From Synechococcus sp. Cruz-7E5 (lineage in GTDB: Bacteria > Cyanobacteriota > Cyanobacteriia > PCC-6307 > Cyanobiaceae), in contig NZ_JAGQCE010000004.1 in NCBI RefSeq assembly GCF_024345995.1, forward strand, positions 160,333-224,332: a DNA stretch of 64,000 bases, in the 5' to 3' direction. Positions 56,349 through 64,000 of this stretch are shown one piece after another. The position numbers and the translations under genes are program-made. How positions within the stretch are numbered: position 1 is the stretch's first letter; every line of letters begins with the position of its first letter. The notes beneath the pieces are model-generated. The model made no database searches, was not told the origin of the DNA, and saw only the letters and a program-made list of their open reading frames with translations.

Positions 56349-57317
56349 ATGGCGCAGTCCGTTTCGATCGGCGTGGGCACCTGGGCCTGGGGCAATCAGT
56401 TCCTCTGGGGCTATCGGCCCGATCTCCATGACCTCGCCCTGGAGGCCACGTTCAAACGGGCGGTTGCACTGGGGCTTCACTTCTTCGATACTGCCGACTC
56501 CTATGGCACCGGCCGCTTCACCGGTCGCAGTGAGCAGTTGCTGGGTGGGTTCCTCCAGGCCCTGCCCCCCCAGCTGCGCAACGATCTGTGTGTGGCCACC
56601 AAGCTGGCCCCCTTCCCCTGGCGCCTGGGCCGCCGGGGCTACGACCGAGCTCTCCAGGCCTCCCGCCAGCGGCTGGGCGGCCGACTCGACCGGGTGCAGC
56701 TGCACTGGAGCACCGCCCGCTACGCCCCCTGGCAGGAGTGGCCACTGCTGGAGGGGCTGGCGGATCGCGTGATCGCGGGTGAGGTGGAGAGCCTGGGGGT
56801 CTCGAACATGGGACCCCGGCGTCTGCGGGAGGTGCAGCGGAGGCTGGCCGAGCGGGGGGTGCGCCTGGTCAGCCTTCAGGTTCAGGTGTCACTCCTGGCC
56901 CCTGAGGCGGTGACCGGCGGGGAGCTGGTGGCCTGTTGCCGGGAGTTGGGGGTGGATCTGATCGCTTACAGCCCCCTGGCCCTGGGTCTGTTGTGTGACC
57001 GGCCCGGCGCCGGGCCAGGCGCACTCAAGGGCCCCCGGGGGCTGCTGTTCCGGCGGCTTCGGCCGAGGATCGAGCCGCTGCTGGCCCTGATGCGGGACAT
57101 CGCGGCTGAGCACGGCGCCAGGGTGTCTGAGGTGGCCCTGAACTGGTGCAGGGCCCACGGAGCCATGCCGATCCCTGGCCTGCGGACTCCCGAGCAGGCT
57201 GAAGCGGCTGCGGCGGCACTGGCCTGGCAGATGGACGGGCAGGAACGCCTCGCCCTTGATCGGCAGGCTCTGGCCCTGCCTGTGCGGATGCCGGCCAACC
57301 CCTTCCTCAGTGATTGA
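56349..57317 (+). CDS. Aldo/keto reductase
   Basis: A 322-residue NADPH-dependent TIM-barrel oxidoreductase. The catalytic tetrad is partly visible: Asp and Tyr in FFDTADSYGTG near residues 49-57, Lys in CVATKLAPF and His in VQLHWST. The NADP site is at the C-terminal PIPGLRTPEQAEAA. ATG at 56349 has GGAGA five nt upstream; ATG at 56307 is the alternative. The family is common in cyanobacteria and its substrate is unknown. Confidence 0.9.
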   Translation: MAQSVSIGVGTWAWGNQFLWGYRPDLHDLALEATFKRAVALGLHFFDTADSYGTGRFTGRSEQLLGGFLQALPPQLRNDLCVATKLAPFPWRLGRRGYDRALQASRQRLGGRLDRVQLHWSTARYAPWQEWPLLEGLADRVIAGEVESLGVSNMGPRRLREVQRRLAERGVRLVSLQVQVSLLAPEAVTGGELVACCRELGVDLIAYSPLALGLLCDRPGAGPGALKGPRGLLFRRLRPRIEPLLALMRDIAAEHGARVSEVALNWCRAHGAMPIPGLRTPEQAEAAAAALAWQMDGQERLALDRQALALPVRMPANPFLSD

Positions 57318-57349
57318 ACAGCCACTGAAGACTCAGACGGGATGGAGGT

Positions 57350-58045
57350 TCAGGCAGATTCCGTCGCTGCAGAGGTGCTGGTGGGGTCGGGGGAGAGCAC
57401 CACCGGAAGGGCGCCAGGCCTGGGGATTCTCACCACCTCTGCGGTTGCACCACTCAGGGCTGCAGTGGTCCTGGTTTTCACTCCCGGACTGGAGCCTGTC
57501 CCGGAGCTTGATCCGGAAGTCGTGTCGCCGCTGTCCACTTCAGGCTTGTGCTCGTCGCAGGCGCTGAGAGCCTCCTGCAGCAGGGAATCGAACGTGGCCC
57601 CGGGCAGGCGGTGGCGGGAGATTTCCAGGAAGGCTCTCGCCAGCGACTCCCCTGCCGCAGCGCGCAGGGCCGGGTTGTTGCGGCGCTCGTTCTGCTCGTC
57701 CTCAATGGCATGCAGGAAGCGCTCGGTGACGCCCCTCTTGGTACTGGCCCTGATCTGGGTCTCCTGCTCAGCTGGCTGGAGACTGGGCAGCTGTTCCAGC
57801 TCTTCCAGGCGCCTGTTGAGACTTTCCAGCACCTCCTGAGCTTCCGAGGCCACACGCGAGAGCTGTCCCTCGGAGAGACGGGGCAGGTCGGCCACGAACA
57901 CCTTGCCGTGGTCGCGCAGGGTGAGATAAGTGGGCCGACTCACGCTTCGTCCCTGGGGAGGAGTGCTCAGCCGCCGCGGTGGTGCCGTCGGCTCGGGACC
58001 CGCTGAGCTGCGCCGTCGGGTGATGCGAGTACTGGAGCTGTGCAT
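57350..58045 (-). CDS. Conserved cyanobacterial protein with coiled-coil segment
   Basis: A 231-residue protein of unknown function. After a Ser/Arg-rich N-terminus comes a conserved core (RPTYLTLRDHGKVFVADLPR, then LSEGQLSRVASEAQEVLESLNRRLEELEQL in outline), with heptads from about 58 to 90 predicted as coiled coil. A helical domain follows to about 170, then a Ser/Thr/Pro-rich tail. It lies 89 nt after purM on the same strand; the arrangement seems conserved in picocyanobacteria, but gives no functional hint. Confidence 0.65.
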   Translation of the reverse strand: MHSSSTRITRRRSSAGPEPTAPPRRLSTPPQGRSVSRPTYLTLRDHGKVFVADLPRLSEGQLSRVASEAQEVLESLNRRLEELEQLPSLQPAEQETQIRASTKRGVTERFLHAIEDEQNERRNNPALRAAAGESLARAFLEISRHRLPGATFDSLLQEALSACDEHKPEVDSGDTTSGSSSGTGSSPGVKTRTTAALSGATAEVVRIPRPGALPVVLSPDPTSTSAATESA

Positions 58046-58134
58046 GGTTAAGGACGTATGAATTACCGGATGCGCCGCCAGCGATCAAGGTCGGCGAAAC
58101 CTGTTGCAATCTGCCAGCAGCGGGGAAGGGGCGT

Positions 58135-59169
58135 TCAGTACGGCAAACCCACCAGGGACTCCGCGCCGGGGGCTCCGGCCTCCACCACCCCAAGGGGCCA
58201 GGCCTGATGTCCCAGCAGCGTGCACACCTCCAGGGCCCGGGAGACGGCAGGCTCCGGCACCACCAGGCAGAAGCCGACCCCCAGGTTGAACGTGTTCCAC
58301 AGATCGGCTTCCGGCACCTCGCCTTCGTCTTGCAGCCAGCGGAACAGTGCTGGCCGCTCCCAGCTGTTGGCCTCGATCCGGCTGTGGGTTCCTTCCGGCA
58401 GGCATCGTGGCAGGTTTTCTGGCAATCCACCGCCGGTGATATGGGCCATCGCATGTAGGGGAACAGCGTGCTGGAGCAGTGCCTTCACCAGGGAGCCGTA
58501 GAGACGGGTGGGCTCCAGCAGCGCCTCGATCACCCGCCGGTCCTCGCCCCCCAGTCGGGTGCTCTCTGTGGTGCCGCTATTCGCGAGAACCCGCCTCACC
58601 AGGCTGAAACCATTGCTGTGGACCCCACTGCTGGCCACCGCCAGGATCCGGTCTCCAGGTTGCACCTGCCGGCCATCGATCAGCTCCTCCTCCTCCACCA
58701 CGGCCACGCAGAAGCCGGCCAGGTCGTAGCGGCCAGGGCCATAGAAGCCCGGCATTTCCGCCGTCTCGCCCCCCAGCAGGGCGCAGCCGCTCTGGCGGCA
58801 GCCGTCGGCGATCCCTTCGACAACCAGGGCCATGGCCTCGGGCGCGAGCTTGCCGGTGGCGATGTAATCCAGGAAGAAAAGGGGTTCGGCTCCACTGGTG
58901 ATCACGTCGTTGACGCACATCGCCACCAGATCGATGCCCACGGCGTGGTGACGCCCGTAGGCCTGGGCCAGCTCCAGCTTTGTCCCCACTCCGTCGCTGC
59001 CGGCAACGAGCAGTGGGCGCCGCAACCCCTCTGGCAGACGGCACAGCCCACCGAATCCCCCCAGACCACCAAGCACCTCTGGCCGGCGGGTGCTCTCGAC
59101 ACTGGAGCGGATCCGCTCGACAAAGGCCCTGCCGGCGGCCACATCCACTCCGGCCGTGCGGTAATCCAT
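58135..59169 (-). CDS. purM: Phosphoribosylformylglycinamidine cyclo-ligase
   Basis: A 344-residue AIR synthetase, fifth step of purine synthesis, which closes the imidazole ring of FGAM with ATP. Conserved parts include [50 protein letters not shown], the glycine loop [11 protein letters not shown] and [13 protein letters not shown]. The length equals the family norm. Upstream is a 391-bp divergent, AT-richer region shared with the rlpA-like gene. Confidence 0.97.
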   Translation of the reverse strand: MDYRTAGVDVAAGRAFVERIRSSVESTRRPEVLGGLGGFGGLCRLPEGLRRPLLVAGSDGVGTKLELAQAYGRHHAVGIDLVAMCVNDVITSGAEPLFFLDYIATGKLAPEAMALVVEGIADGCRQSGCALLGGETAEMPGFYGPGRYDLAGFCVAVVEEEELIDGRQVQPGDRILAVASSGVHSNGFSLVRRVLANSGTTESTRLGGEDRRVIEALLEPTRLYGSLVKALLQHAVPLHAMAHITGGGLPENLPRCLPEGTHSRIEANSWERPALFRWLQDEGEVPEADLWNTFNLGVGFCLVVPEPAVSRALEVCTLLGHQAWPLGVVEAGAPGAESLVGLPY

Positions 59170-59560
59170 GGCGTTGCTCCTGCTGGGCAGATCCTCACAG
59201 CCGTTGATCCTCCGATGCCAGCGGTCCGGCCTGGGCCGCCTGTCCGATTGTCACAAGATTTGATCAGCCCTGCTGATGGCTCTGATTGGCTTCGCTGATC
59301 AATATCGATGCTTCAGCCGCTTCTGTGCACTGTTGCTGACAGGGATTTCGGCGTCGATGACTATTTCTGATCAATTCCTGCGCCCAAACTCCTCATCGCA
59401 CTTCCTCGGAGTTCCTGTAAGTTTCCGAGGTCGTGATTTTTCTTCAGGGATTCCGCCACTGATTTCGCGCTTTCAGCTTTTCCAATCGTCAGCGCGATTC
59501 ATCAAGTAACGACCCTTCAATCCGAAGACCGTTGCCTACTCGTGGTGGGTTTCGAATGTT
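59170..59560 (+). other. AT-richer divergent region purM / rlpA-like, possible small RNA or long leader
   Basis: This 391-bp gap is visibly richer in A+T than its surroundings. CTGAT motifs recur (59262-59303, again near 59367). A 7-bp stem CCTCGGA/TCCGAGG at 59404-59410 and 59424-59430 is followed six bases later by five T, a weak terminator. ACTCCTCA at 59388-59395, just before it, recalls the ACUCCUCACACC motif of the cyanobacterial Yfr1 RNA (9 of 12). A 77-codon frame at 59276-59509 looks unconserved. Confidence 0.4.
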
Positions 59561-60118
59561 ATGCGTCGCACTTTCCCCCTGGGGGCCCTTGCCCTCCTGC
59601 TTTCTGGTAGCGGAGTTGCTGTTCCTGTGCTCGCCAATTCGGCCCGCACGGAGTCTGATTCACGCATTGCCATGGCCAGACCTGCCGCTCTTGCACCTGC
59701 TCCAGAGTCTTCGGCGCCGGTTCAGCCTTCCCAACCCGTCGCCATTCGCCAGCAAGACGGTGGGACTCCGGCCGTGGATGCTCCTTCCGCTCCCACTGCT
59801 CCGGCCCCCACTCCTCGCCGCTTCAAGCTGGCCGGCACCGGTGAGGCCAGCTGGTACGGCCCTGGTTTCTTCGGCAACCGCACAGCCAACGGCGAGGTTT
59901 TCCGCCCAGGCACCATGACGGCGGCTCACCGCACCCTCCCCTTCGGCACGAAAGTGAAGGTCACCAACCTCTGGAATGGCCGCAGCGCGATTGTGCGCAT
60001 CAACGACCGCGGTCCTTTCCACGGCAACCGCATCATCGACCTGGCCCATGGAGCTGCCCAGAACCTCGGCTTGGTGTCCAGTGGCGTCGCTCAGGTCCGT
60101 CTGGAAGTGGTTCAGTAA
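59561..60118 (+). CDS. rlpA: RlpA-family septal-ring/lipoprotein-like DPBB protein
   Basis: A 185-residue exported protein. The signal peptide is MRRTFPLGALALLLSGSG and onward to about residue 26 (VLANS), without a lipobox cysteine. A Pro/Ala-rich linker follows (about 30-85), then the double-psi beta-barrel: GEASWYGPGFFGNRTANGE, AAHRTLPFGTKVKVTNL and the catalytic-type acidic NDRGPFHGNRIIDLAH. RlpA proteins bind or cleave peptide-free glycan strands at division sites; there is no SPOR domain here. A strong terminator follows. Confidence 0.92.
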   Translation: MRRTFPLGALALLLSGSGVAVPVLANSARTESDSRIAMARPAALAPAPESSAPVQPSQPVAIRQQDGGTPAVDAPSAPTAPAPTPRRFKLAGTGEASWYGPGFFGNRTANGEVFRPGTMTAAHRTLPFGTKVKVTNLWNGRSAIVRINDRGPFHGNRIIDLAHGAAQNLGLVSSGVAQVRLEVVQ

Positions 60119-60150
60119 GACCTGAGGGCATTCACCCCATCTCCTTGAGT

Positions 60151-60183
60151 GGCCCATCCGGCAATCTGCCGGATGGGCTTTCC
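60151..60183 (+). terminator. Intrinsic terminator after the rlpA-like gene
   Basis: GCCCATCCGGCA (60152-60163) and TGCCGGATGGGC (60167-60178) form a perfect 12-bp stem with an ATC loop, followed by TTTCCTCT. It lies 33 nt after the rlpA-like stop and 18 nt before the panC start, which suggests that panC-cmk depends on readthrough or a promoter inside this element. Confidence 0.75.
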
Positions 60184-60195
60184 TCTGTCGCTTCC

Positions 60196-61788
60196 ATGCA
60201 GTTGCTGCATACCTGTGATGAGTTGCGGCGCTGGTGCAGGCCCGCCGCTGGCAGGCGGGCCACGCCCCTTCACTTCGTGCCCACCATGGGTGCACTGCAT
60301 CAGGGCCACCGCAGCCTGATCGAGCGGGCTTCAGCCTCCTTCTCTTCCTCAGGGCCGCCGCCGCGGGTGCTGGTGAGCGTGTTCGTCAATCCGCTCCAGT
60401 TCGGCCCCGGGGAGGATTTCGAGCGCTACCCGCGTGATCCCCTTGCTGATGGCACTCTCGCTGCCGCGGCAGGGGCCACTGCCCTGTTCGCTCCGTCTGT
60501 CGAGGAGTTGTTCCCCGGCGGCGACGCCGAGCTGACCCGGGTCCTGCCTCCGCCCTCTCTGCTTCAGGGGCTCTGTGCCCGCACCCGAGTGGGCCATTTC
60601 GAAGGGGTCGCCACGGTGGTGGCCAGGCTCCTGGCCCTGGTGCAACCTGATCGCCTGCTGCTCGGCGAAAAGGACTGGCAGCAGCTCGTGATTCTGCGGA
60701 GGATCGTGGCGGATCTGGCCCTGCCAGTGCGGGTCCAGGGATGCGCCACCTGGCGGGAGAGCGATGGTCTGGCGGCCAGCTCCCGCAACCGCTATCTCTC
60801 GAAGATTGAGCGAGAGCAGGCGGCCGGTCTGCCCGCTGCCCTGGCCATTGGGCGGCGGGCCTGGCAGAGCGGTGAGCGTGATCCCGCCCGGCTGGAGCGG
60901 TTGGTTCAGGCCGAGCTGGAACAGGCCGATCTGGCGGTGGAGTATGTGGAGATGGTGGAAGCCCGGCGGCTGCGCCCGCTGAATTCTTCCGCCCTGCCTC
61001 AGGGGCCGCTGCTGCTGGCTGCCGCCGTCCGCTGTGGCCCCAGCCGCCTGATCGATCACCTCGTACTCATGAACCGCCCTCCGATCGTCGCCATCGATGG
61101 CCCCGCCGGGGCTGGCAAGAGCACGGTCACCCGGGACCTGGCCCGTCGCCTCGGCCTCATCTACCTCGACACCGGAGCCATGTACAGGGCTGTGACCTGG
61201 TGGGTACTGCGCCATGGGGCCAATCCAGCTGTGGCGGCGGAGGTGGAGCCGCTGCTGCAGGGGCTGGAGCTCAGCCTCGACCTGGAGGCCGGCGGCGACC
61301 AGCAGGTGCGCGTCAACGGCCACGACGTGACCCAGGCGATCCGCCATCCCGATGTCACCGCCCAGGTGTCCCAGGTGGCGGCCCACGGTTGCGTGCGCGA
61401 GGCGCTCACCCAGCAGCAGCGGGCCCTGGGCGCCCGTGGCCGGCTGGTGGCGGAGGGTCGCGACATCGGCACGGCCGTCTTTCCCGACGCGGATCTGAAG
61501 GTGTTCCTGACCGCCACGGTGGCGGAGCGGGCCCGTCGGAGGGCCCAGGATCTGGAGCAGCGGGGGTTCGCCGTGCCGTCCCTGGCGGAGCTGGAGGCAC
61601 TGATCACCGAGCGGGACCGTCAGGATTCCACCCGGGAGGTGGCCCCCCTGCTCCAGGCCGAGGATGCGGTGGAGCTGATCACCGATGGCTTGGCCATCGA
61701 GGAGGTGATCACGACCCTGGTGGATCTGTTCAGGGAGCGCATACCAGAGGAGGCCTGGCCAGCACCGGAGAATGGCGCAGCAGCCTGA
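60196..61788 (+). CDS. panC/cmk: Bifunctional pantothenate synthetase / cytidylate kinase
   Basis: A 530-residue fusion. Residues 1-290 are PanC, joining pantoate and beta-alanine with ATP: VPTMGALHQGH at about 29-38 and the LLLGEKDWQQLVILRR and RNRYLS regions. Residues 292-530 are cytidylate kinase, phosphorylating CMP/dCMP: P-loop GPAGAGKST at 302-310, YLDTGAMYRAVTWW, GRDIGTAVFPDADLKVFLTA. The fusion is characteristic of cyanobacteria. The second domain begins with its own methionine (MNRPPIV). Start ATG at 60196 avoids the terminator stem. Confidence 0.96.
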   Translation: MQLLHTCDELRRWCRPAAGRRATPLHFVPTMGALHQGHRSLIERASASFSSSGPPPRVLVSVFVNPLQFGPGEDFERYPRDPLADGTLAAAAGATALFAPSVEELFPGGDAELTRVLPPPSLLQGLCARTRVGHFEGVATVVARLLALVQPDRLLLGEKDWQQLVILRRIVADLALPVRVQGCATWRESDGLAASSRNRYLSKIEREQAAGLPAALAIGRRAWQSGERDPARLERLVQAELEQADLAVEYVEMVEARRLRPLNSSALPQGPLLLAAAVRCGPSRLIDHLVLMNRPPIVAIDGPAGAGKSTVTRDLARRLGLIYLDTGAMYRAVTWWVLRHGANPAVAAEVEPLLQGLELSLDLEAGGDQQVRVNGHDVTQAIRHPDVTAQVSQVAAHGCVREALTQQQRALGARGRLVAEGRDIGTAVFPDADLKVFLTATVAERARRRAQDLEQRGFAVPSLAELEALITERDRQDSTREVAPLLQAEDAVELITDGLAIEEVITTLVDLFRERIPEEAWPAPENGAAA

Positions 61789-61830
61789 GTGTCGCCGCCT
61801 TCTCCTGTGGGCTTCCAGCCTGCCGTCGGC

Positions 61831-62331
61831 TCATTGTTCCGATGGCTTCCAGGGTGTGCCGGTGGCCAGCAGGTCGTCGAGCAGGCCCGTGCAGGCATCC
61901 TCGAGCAGGTCCAGCACCTCCTCGAAGCCATCGGCGCCGCCGTAGTAAGGATCCGGTACCTCACGGACCCTGTGCAAGCGGCAGTGCTGGGTGATCGGCC
62001 TGATCTGGGCCCTGGATCTACGGCCCCGGGTCATGGCCTGGACCGCCGCCAGGTTGTCGTCATCCATGGTGAGTATGTGAACGAACTGATCAAGATCGGC
62101 TACCACGATCTGGCGGGCACGGCTGGGCAGGTGGATGCCGCGCCCGGTAGCCGCGGCTCGCATGCGCGCATCGGCCGGCTGACCGGCATGCCAGTTGCCC
62201 GTGCCGGCCGAATCGACACTGAAGGACTGTTCCAGACCTTGCAGCTGCAGGTGGTGCAGAAACACCCCTTCTGCGGCGGGGGAGCGGCAGATATTGCCCA
62301 GGCAGACGAACAACAGACGGGAACGTTCCAT
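61831..62331 (-). CDS. Low-molecular-weight protein-tyrosine phosphatase family
   Basis: A 166-residue LMW-PTP. The P-loop VCLGNICRSPAA gives nucleophile Cys10 and Arg16, and the general acid is Asp127 in VPDPYYGG. This fold also includes arsenate reductases, but the DPYYGG loop fits phosphatases. Start ATG overlaps the cpcF stop by one base (TGATG), giving translational coupling to a phycobilisome gene. Bacterial relatives act on tyrosine-phosphorylated wall-polymer kinases; link to phycobilisomes is speculative. Confidence 0.88.
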   Translation of the reverse strand: MERSRLLFVCLGNICRSPAAEGVFLHHLQLQGLEQSFSVDSAGTGNWHAGQPADARMRAAATGRGIHLPSRARQIVVADLDQFVHILTMDDDNLAAVQAMTRGRRSRAQIRPITQHCRLHRVREVPDPYYGGADGFEEVLDLLEDACTGLLDDLLATGTPWKPSEQ

Positions 62332-62999
62332 CAGCACCCCGCCCCGCCAGTGAGGCGGCTCAGGGCCAGTCCGGCCCGCAGTCGCACCACCGGGGTGTCG
62401 TCCCCGGGCTCGCCGGCCAGCTCCTGCAGGGCCTGCAGTCCGGAGCGATGCCCCGGCTCTGCCCTGCCCATCCCGAGCAGCAGTTGCTCCAGTCCTACCG
62501 CCACGGCGTAGCGGACCACCCATTCACCATCGCCGCCACCTGCCAGAAGGGCGTCGAGGCACCGCTGTCTCAAGCGGGTCTGCTCGCTCTGGGGGAGGGC
62601 ATCGAGACGGAGTTGACCCAGGCCACGGGCCGCGGCTCGCCGCACGCTCGGACCGATATCGCAGGCCAGAGCGCTCTCCAGCAGCTCCAGGCCACGTACA
62701 TCGCCGATCCCGGCCAGGGCACGCACGGCCCAGGCCCTGGCGCCGTAGTTGTGGTCATCGAGATTGGCCAGCAACGGCTCCACCGCCTGCTCCCCCAGGG
62801 CTATCAGGCCGTCGACGGCCGCAACGGCGGCGCCTGGATTGTTGAAGCCCAGCACCTCCACCAGGCTCGGGGCTGCCCCGGGGTGGCATGCCTCGGCGAG
62901 CTGCCGGGTGGCCAGCAGCAGACCCATGGGGCTGTCGGCCTGACGCAGGGCCCTGATCAGCTCGGTGGGCTCGGCTGCCATGGGATTGGGGAAAAGCAT
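62331..62999 (-). CDS. cpcF: Phycocyanobilin lyase subunit beta (CpcF)
   Basis: A 222-residue HEAT-repeat protein with repeats of the form GAAVAAVDGLIALGEQAVEPLL, NYGARAWAVRALAGIGD and SVRRAAARGLGQLRLD (each about 31 residues). With CpcE it forms the E/F-type lyase that attaches phycocyanobilin to Cys84 of alpha-phycocyanin. The short C-terminal HEAT unit (TPVVRLRAGLALSRL) also fits CpcF. It follows cpcE by 7 nt. Assignment depends on the adjacent CpcE and cpcA. Confidence 0.87.
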   Translation of the reverse strand: MLFPNPMAAEPTELIRALRQADSPMGLLLATRQLAEACHPGAAPSLVEVLGFNNPGAAVAAVDGLIALGEQAVEPLLANLDDHNYGARAWAVRALAGIGDVRGLELLESALACDIGPSVRRAAARGLGQLRLDALPQSEQTRLRQRCLDALLAGGGDGEWVVRYAVAVGLEQLLLGMGRAEPGHRSGLQALQELAGEPGDDTPVVRLRAGLALSRLTGGAGC

Positions 63000-63006
63000 G
63001 GTGCGT

Positions 63007-63855
63007 TCAGAGCAGTTCGTCCATCACAGCCAGCAGGGCGATGGTTTCATCGTCAAGGCGGGTGGCGTGAGGGCCTGCCGGATTCTCCACCAGCCCACGC
63101 AGGGACATCAGCTTGAGGCTGTTTTCCGCCAGGGTGCGGCGAATCGGCTCCAGCGCGGGGCGCCAGCCGGCGGCGCCCAGATCCATCAGGGCGGCGCGGC
63201 GCACCTGCAACTGGGGATGCTCCAGCAGAGCCAGCAACTGCTGGCCCCAGTGGCTGTCGTCGGTGAGCTGCAACAGCGCCCGGCAGGCGGCGCTGCGGAT
63301 GAGAGGCCGCTCGTGGGCCACGAATGACTCGATCACGGCCAGCAGCCGGGGTTCGGCCAGGCCTATTTCGCCGAGGGCCTCCAGCATCGCCTCGCAGGGT
63401 TCCTGCAGACGGCTGCTGGCCGGCTGGGGAGCACCCGCCACGTCCGGTCCGCTTGCAAGCCTGGTGCACAGAACCGGCACTGCCTCCATGGCACGCAGCT
63501 CTCCCAGGGAGCGGGCTGCGGCTTCGCGAAGCCCATCGTCCGGATCGTCGAGGGCCTGCAGCAGGTGGGGAATGGCCTCGGCTTGGCCCAGCTTGCCCAG
63601 GGCCCGCGCCGCGTTACGGGCCACCGCATTGTGTTCAACTCCCGCTTCAGCTTGGCGTGGCTGCCGCTGGCCAAGGGCCTGGCAGAGCAGGGTTATCGCT
63701 TCGGGATTGCGGCTGCGCATGCGCCCCAGCCACCAGGCTGCGTAGTACTGGGCCGATTGGTCCTCGTTCTGGCGCAGGCGCCGCAGCGCCTCGGCCTCGT
63801 CGATCGGGGCTCCGGCGTAGGGGGCCGGTTCGATGGGCTCGGCGGCGGCGGTCAT
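63007..63855 (-). CDS. cpcE: Phycocyanobilin lyase subunit alpha (CpcE)
   Basis: A 282-residue HEAT-repeat protein. The N-terminal AQYYAAWWLGRMRSRNPEAI is the CpcE signature, followed by repeats such as VARNAARALGKLGQAEAIPHL and GLREAAARSLGELRAMEAVPVL and ending DDETIALLAVMDELL. With CpcF it joins phycocyanobilin to alpha-phycocyanin. ATG at 63855 is chosen; the frame opens 30 codons earlier through the cpcA terminator. It lies about 30 nt after that terminator, so it is probably expressed at a low level by readthrough. Confidence 0.92.
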   Translation of the reverse strand: MTAAAEPIEPAPYAGAPIDEAEALRRLRQNEDQSAQYYAAWWLGRMRSRNPEAITLLCQALGQRQPRQAEAGVEHNAVARNAARALGKLGQAEAIPHLLQALDDPDDGLREAAARSLGELRAMEAVPVLCTRLASGPDVAGAPQPASSRLQEPCEAMLEALGEIGLAEPRLLAVIESFVAHERPLIRSAACRALLQLTDDSHWGQQLLALLEHPQLQVRRAALMDLGAAGWRPALEPIRRTLAENSLKLMSLRGLVENPAGPHATRLDDETIALLAVMDELL

Positions 63856-63885
63856 GGCCGTGGCGACAGGGTGGGGGGCAGAACG

Positions 63886-63912
63886 AAAAAAAGGAGGCCA
63901 GAAGGCCTCCTT
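63886..63912 (-). terminator. Terminator between cpcA and cpcE
   Basis: On the minus strand AAGGAGGCC (63904-63912 in reverse) pairs with GGCCTCCTT (63891-63899 in reverse) around TTCT, followed by a run of T (63886-63892). The stem is perfect over nine pairs. It would stop most cpcA transcripts and let a fraction continue into cpcE. Confidence 0.88.
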
Positions 63913-63970
63913 GAGGTGTGAGACGTGCGACTTAGTCGTCAGCAACGCTGTTGATAACCGTTAGCGGAAA

Positions 63971-64000
63971 TCAGACGAGAGCGTTGATGGCGTAGTCGAT
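63971..64000 (-). CDS. cpcA: Phycocyanin alpha subunit, C-terminal codons only
   Basis: The last nine codons before TGA (63971-63973) encode IDYAINALV, close to the standard phycocyanin alpha end YLDYAINALS. The rest of the gene lies outside the window. The final Val in place of Ser is a minor variation. Followed at 59 nt by the terminator and then cpcE, as in classical cpcBA-cpcEF operons. Confidence 0.85.
   Translation of the reverse strand: MDYAINALV

Noticed and set aside
59276..59509. 77-codon plus-strand frame in the AT-richer region
   Set aside because: No ribosome-binding site or recognisable similarity; composition looks random. Kept only as part of the intergenic description.
1..64000. 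HIP1 palindromes (GCGATCGC)
   Set aside because: Noted at about 3262, 29863, 37175, 42962 and 51748, close to chance for this base composition; not an enriched repeat here.
1..64000. Mobile elements, prophage, CRISPR, attachment sites at tRNA genes
   Set aside because: No transposase, integrase, repeat-spacer arrays or duplicated tRNA ends were seen around the tRNA-Ser, -Gln, -Arg or -Cys genes.

Overview
The window is a G+C-rich stretch of a picocyanobacterial chromosome, most likely the Cyanobium / freshwater-to-coastal Synechococcus group. The evidence is gene content: photosystem I psaD, NDH-1 ndhN, circadian-input ldpA, a cyanobacterial-type gshA, the panC-cmk fusion, CAAD, DUF1815 and DUF2839 proteins, and phycocyanin genes (the last codons of cpcA, then cpcE and cpcF). 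Assignment below the phylum is inference. No prophage, insertion sequence, CRISPR array or plasmid-type gene was seen; the window looks like core genome.

Layout. 1-5.1 kb: a partial HEAT-like ORF, a family 2 glycosyltransferase, an NlpC/P60 peptidase head-to-head with a class-A-like serine hydrolase, tRNA-Ser, alanine racemase and an HNH nuclease. 5.1-21.8 kb (minus strand): one long ribosomal-protein cluster reading rplC-D-W-B-rpsS-rplV-rpsC-rplP-rpmC-rpsQ-rplN-X-E-rpsH-rplF-R-rpsE-rplO-secY-adk-rpmJ-rpsM-rpsK-rpoA-rplQ-truA-rplM-rpsI-rpmE-prfA. It couples ribosome, RNA polymerase alpha, translocon, tRNA modification and release-factor synthesis. 22.2-27.8 kb (plus): ndhN-ldpA-ycf45-like ATPase, tRNA-Gln, a HAD hydrolase, and recA with a LexA-box-like palindrome. 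27.9-39.6 kb: small conserved cyanobacterial proteins, a degenerate DinG-like helicase, tyrA, a carotenoid desaturase (crtD-like), a fructosamine kinase, a CAAD membrane protein, a JAMM peptidase beside an E1-rhodanese protein, a tandem CobO, larE, speD and recF. 39.7-50.4 kb (minus, after tRNA-Arg): mrp-rodA-kinase-like gene, psaD, trpE-gshA-ppc-GNAT. 50.5-59.2 kb: hemF, an amidase-like protein, a CCB-type assembly factor, RNase D, a lipid-A-disaccharide-synthase-like protein beside tRNA-Cys, small unknown genes, an aldo/keto reductase and purM. 59.5-64 kb: rlpA-like protein, panC-cmk, then cpcA-cpcE-cpcF-LMW-PTP on the minus strand.

The most noteworthy observations are: recF, and separately the lipid-A-synthase-like gene, have no ATG/GTG/TTG codon where their conserved N-termini begin, and both diverge from a tRNA gene; a histidine-kinase-like protein overlaps rodA and has lost its ATP-binding boxes; a DinG-like helicase has lost its Walker A; a JAMM peptidase sits beside an E1-rhodanese protein; one polypeptide carries two intact CobO units; a strong psaD terminator lies just 17 nt before the trpE start codon; and divergent gene pairs are packed very tightly. 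No clearly new multi-gene system such as a defence island or biosynthetic cluster could be supported.
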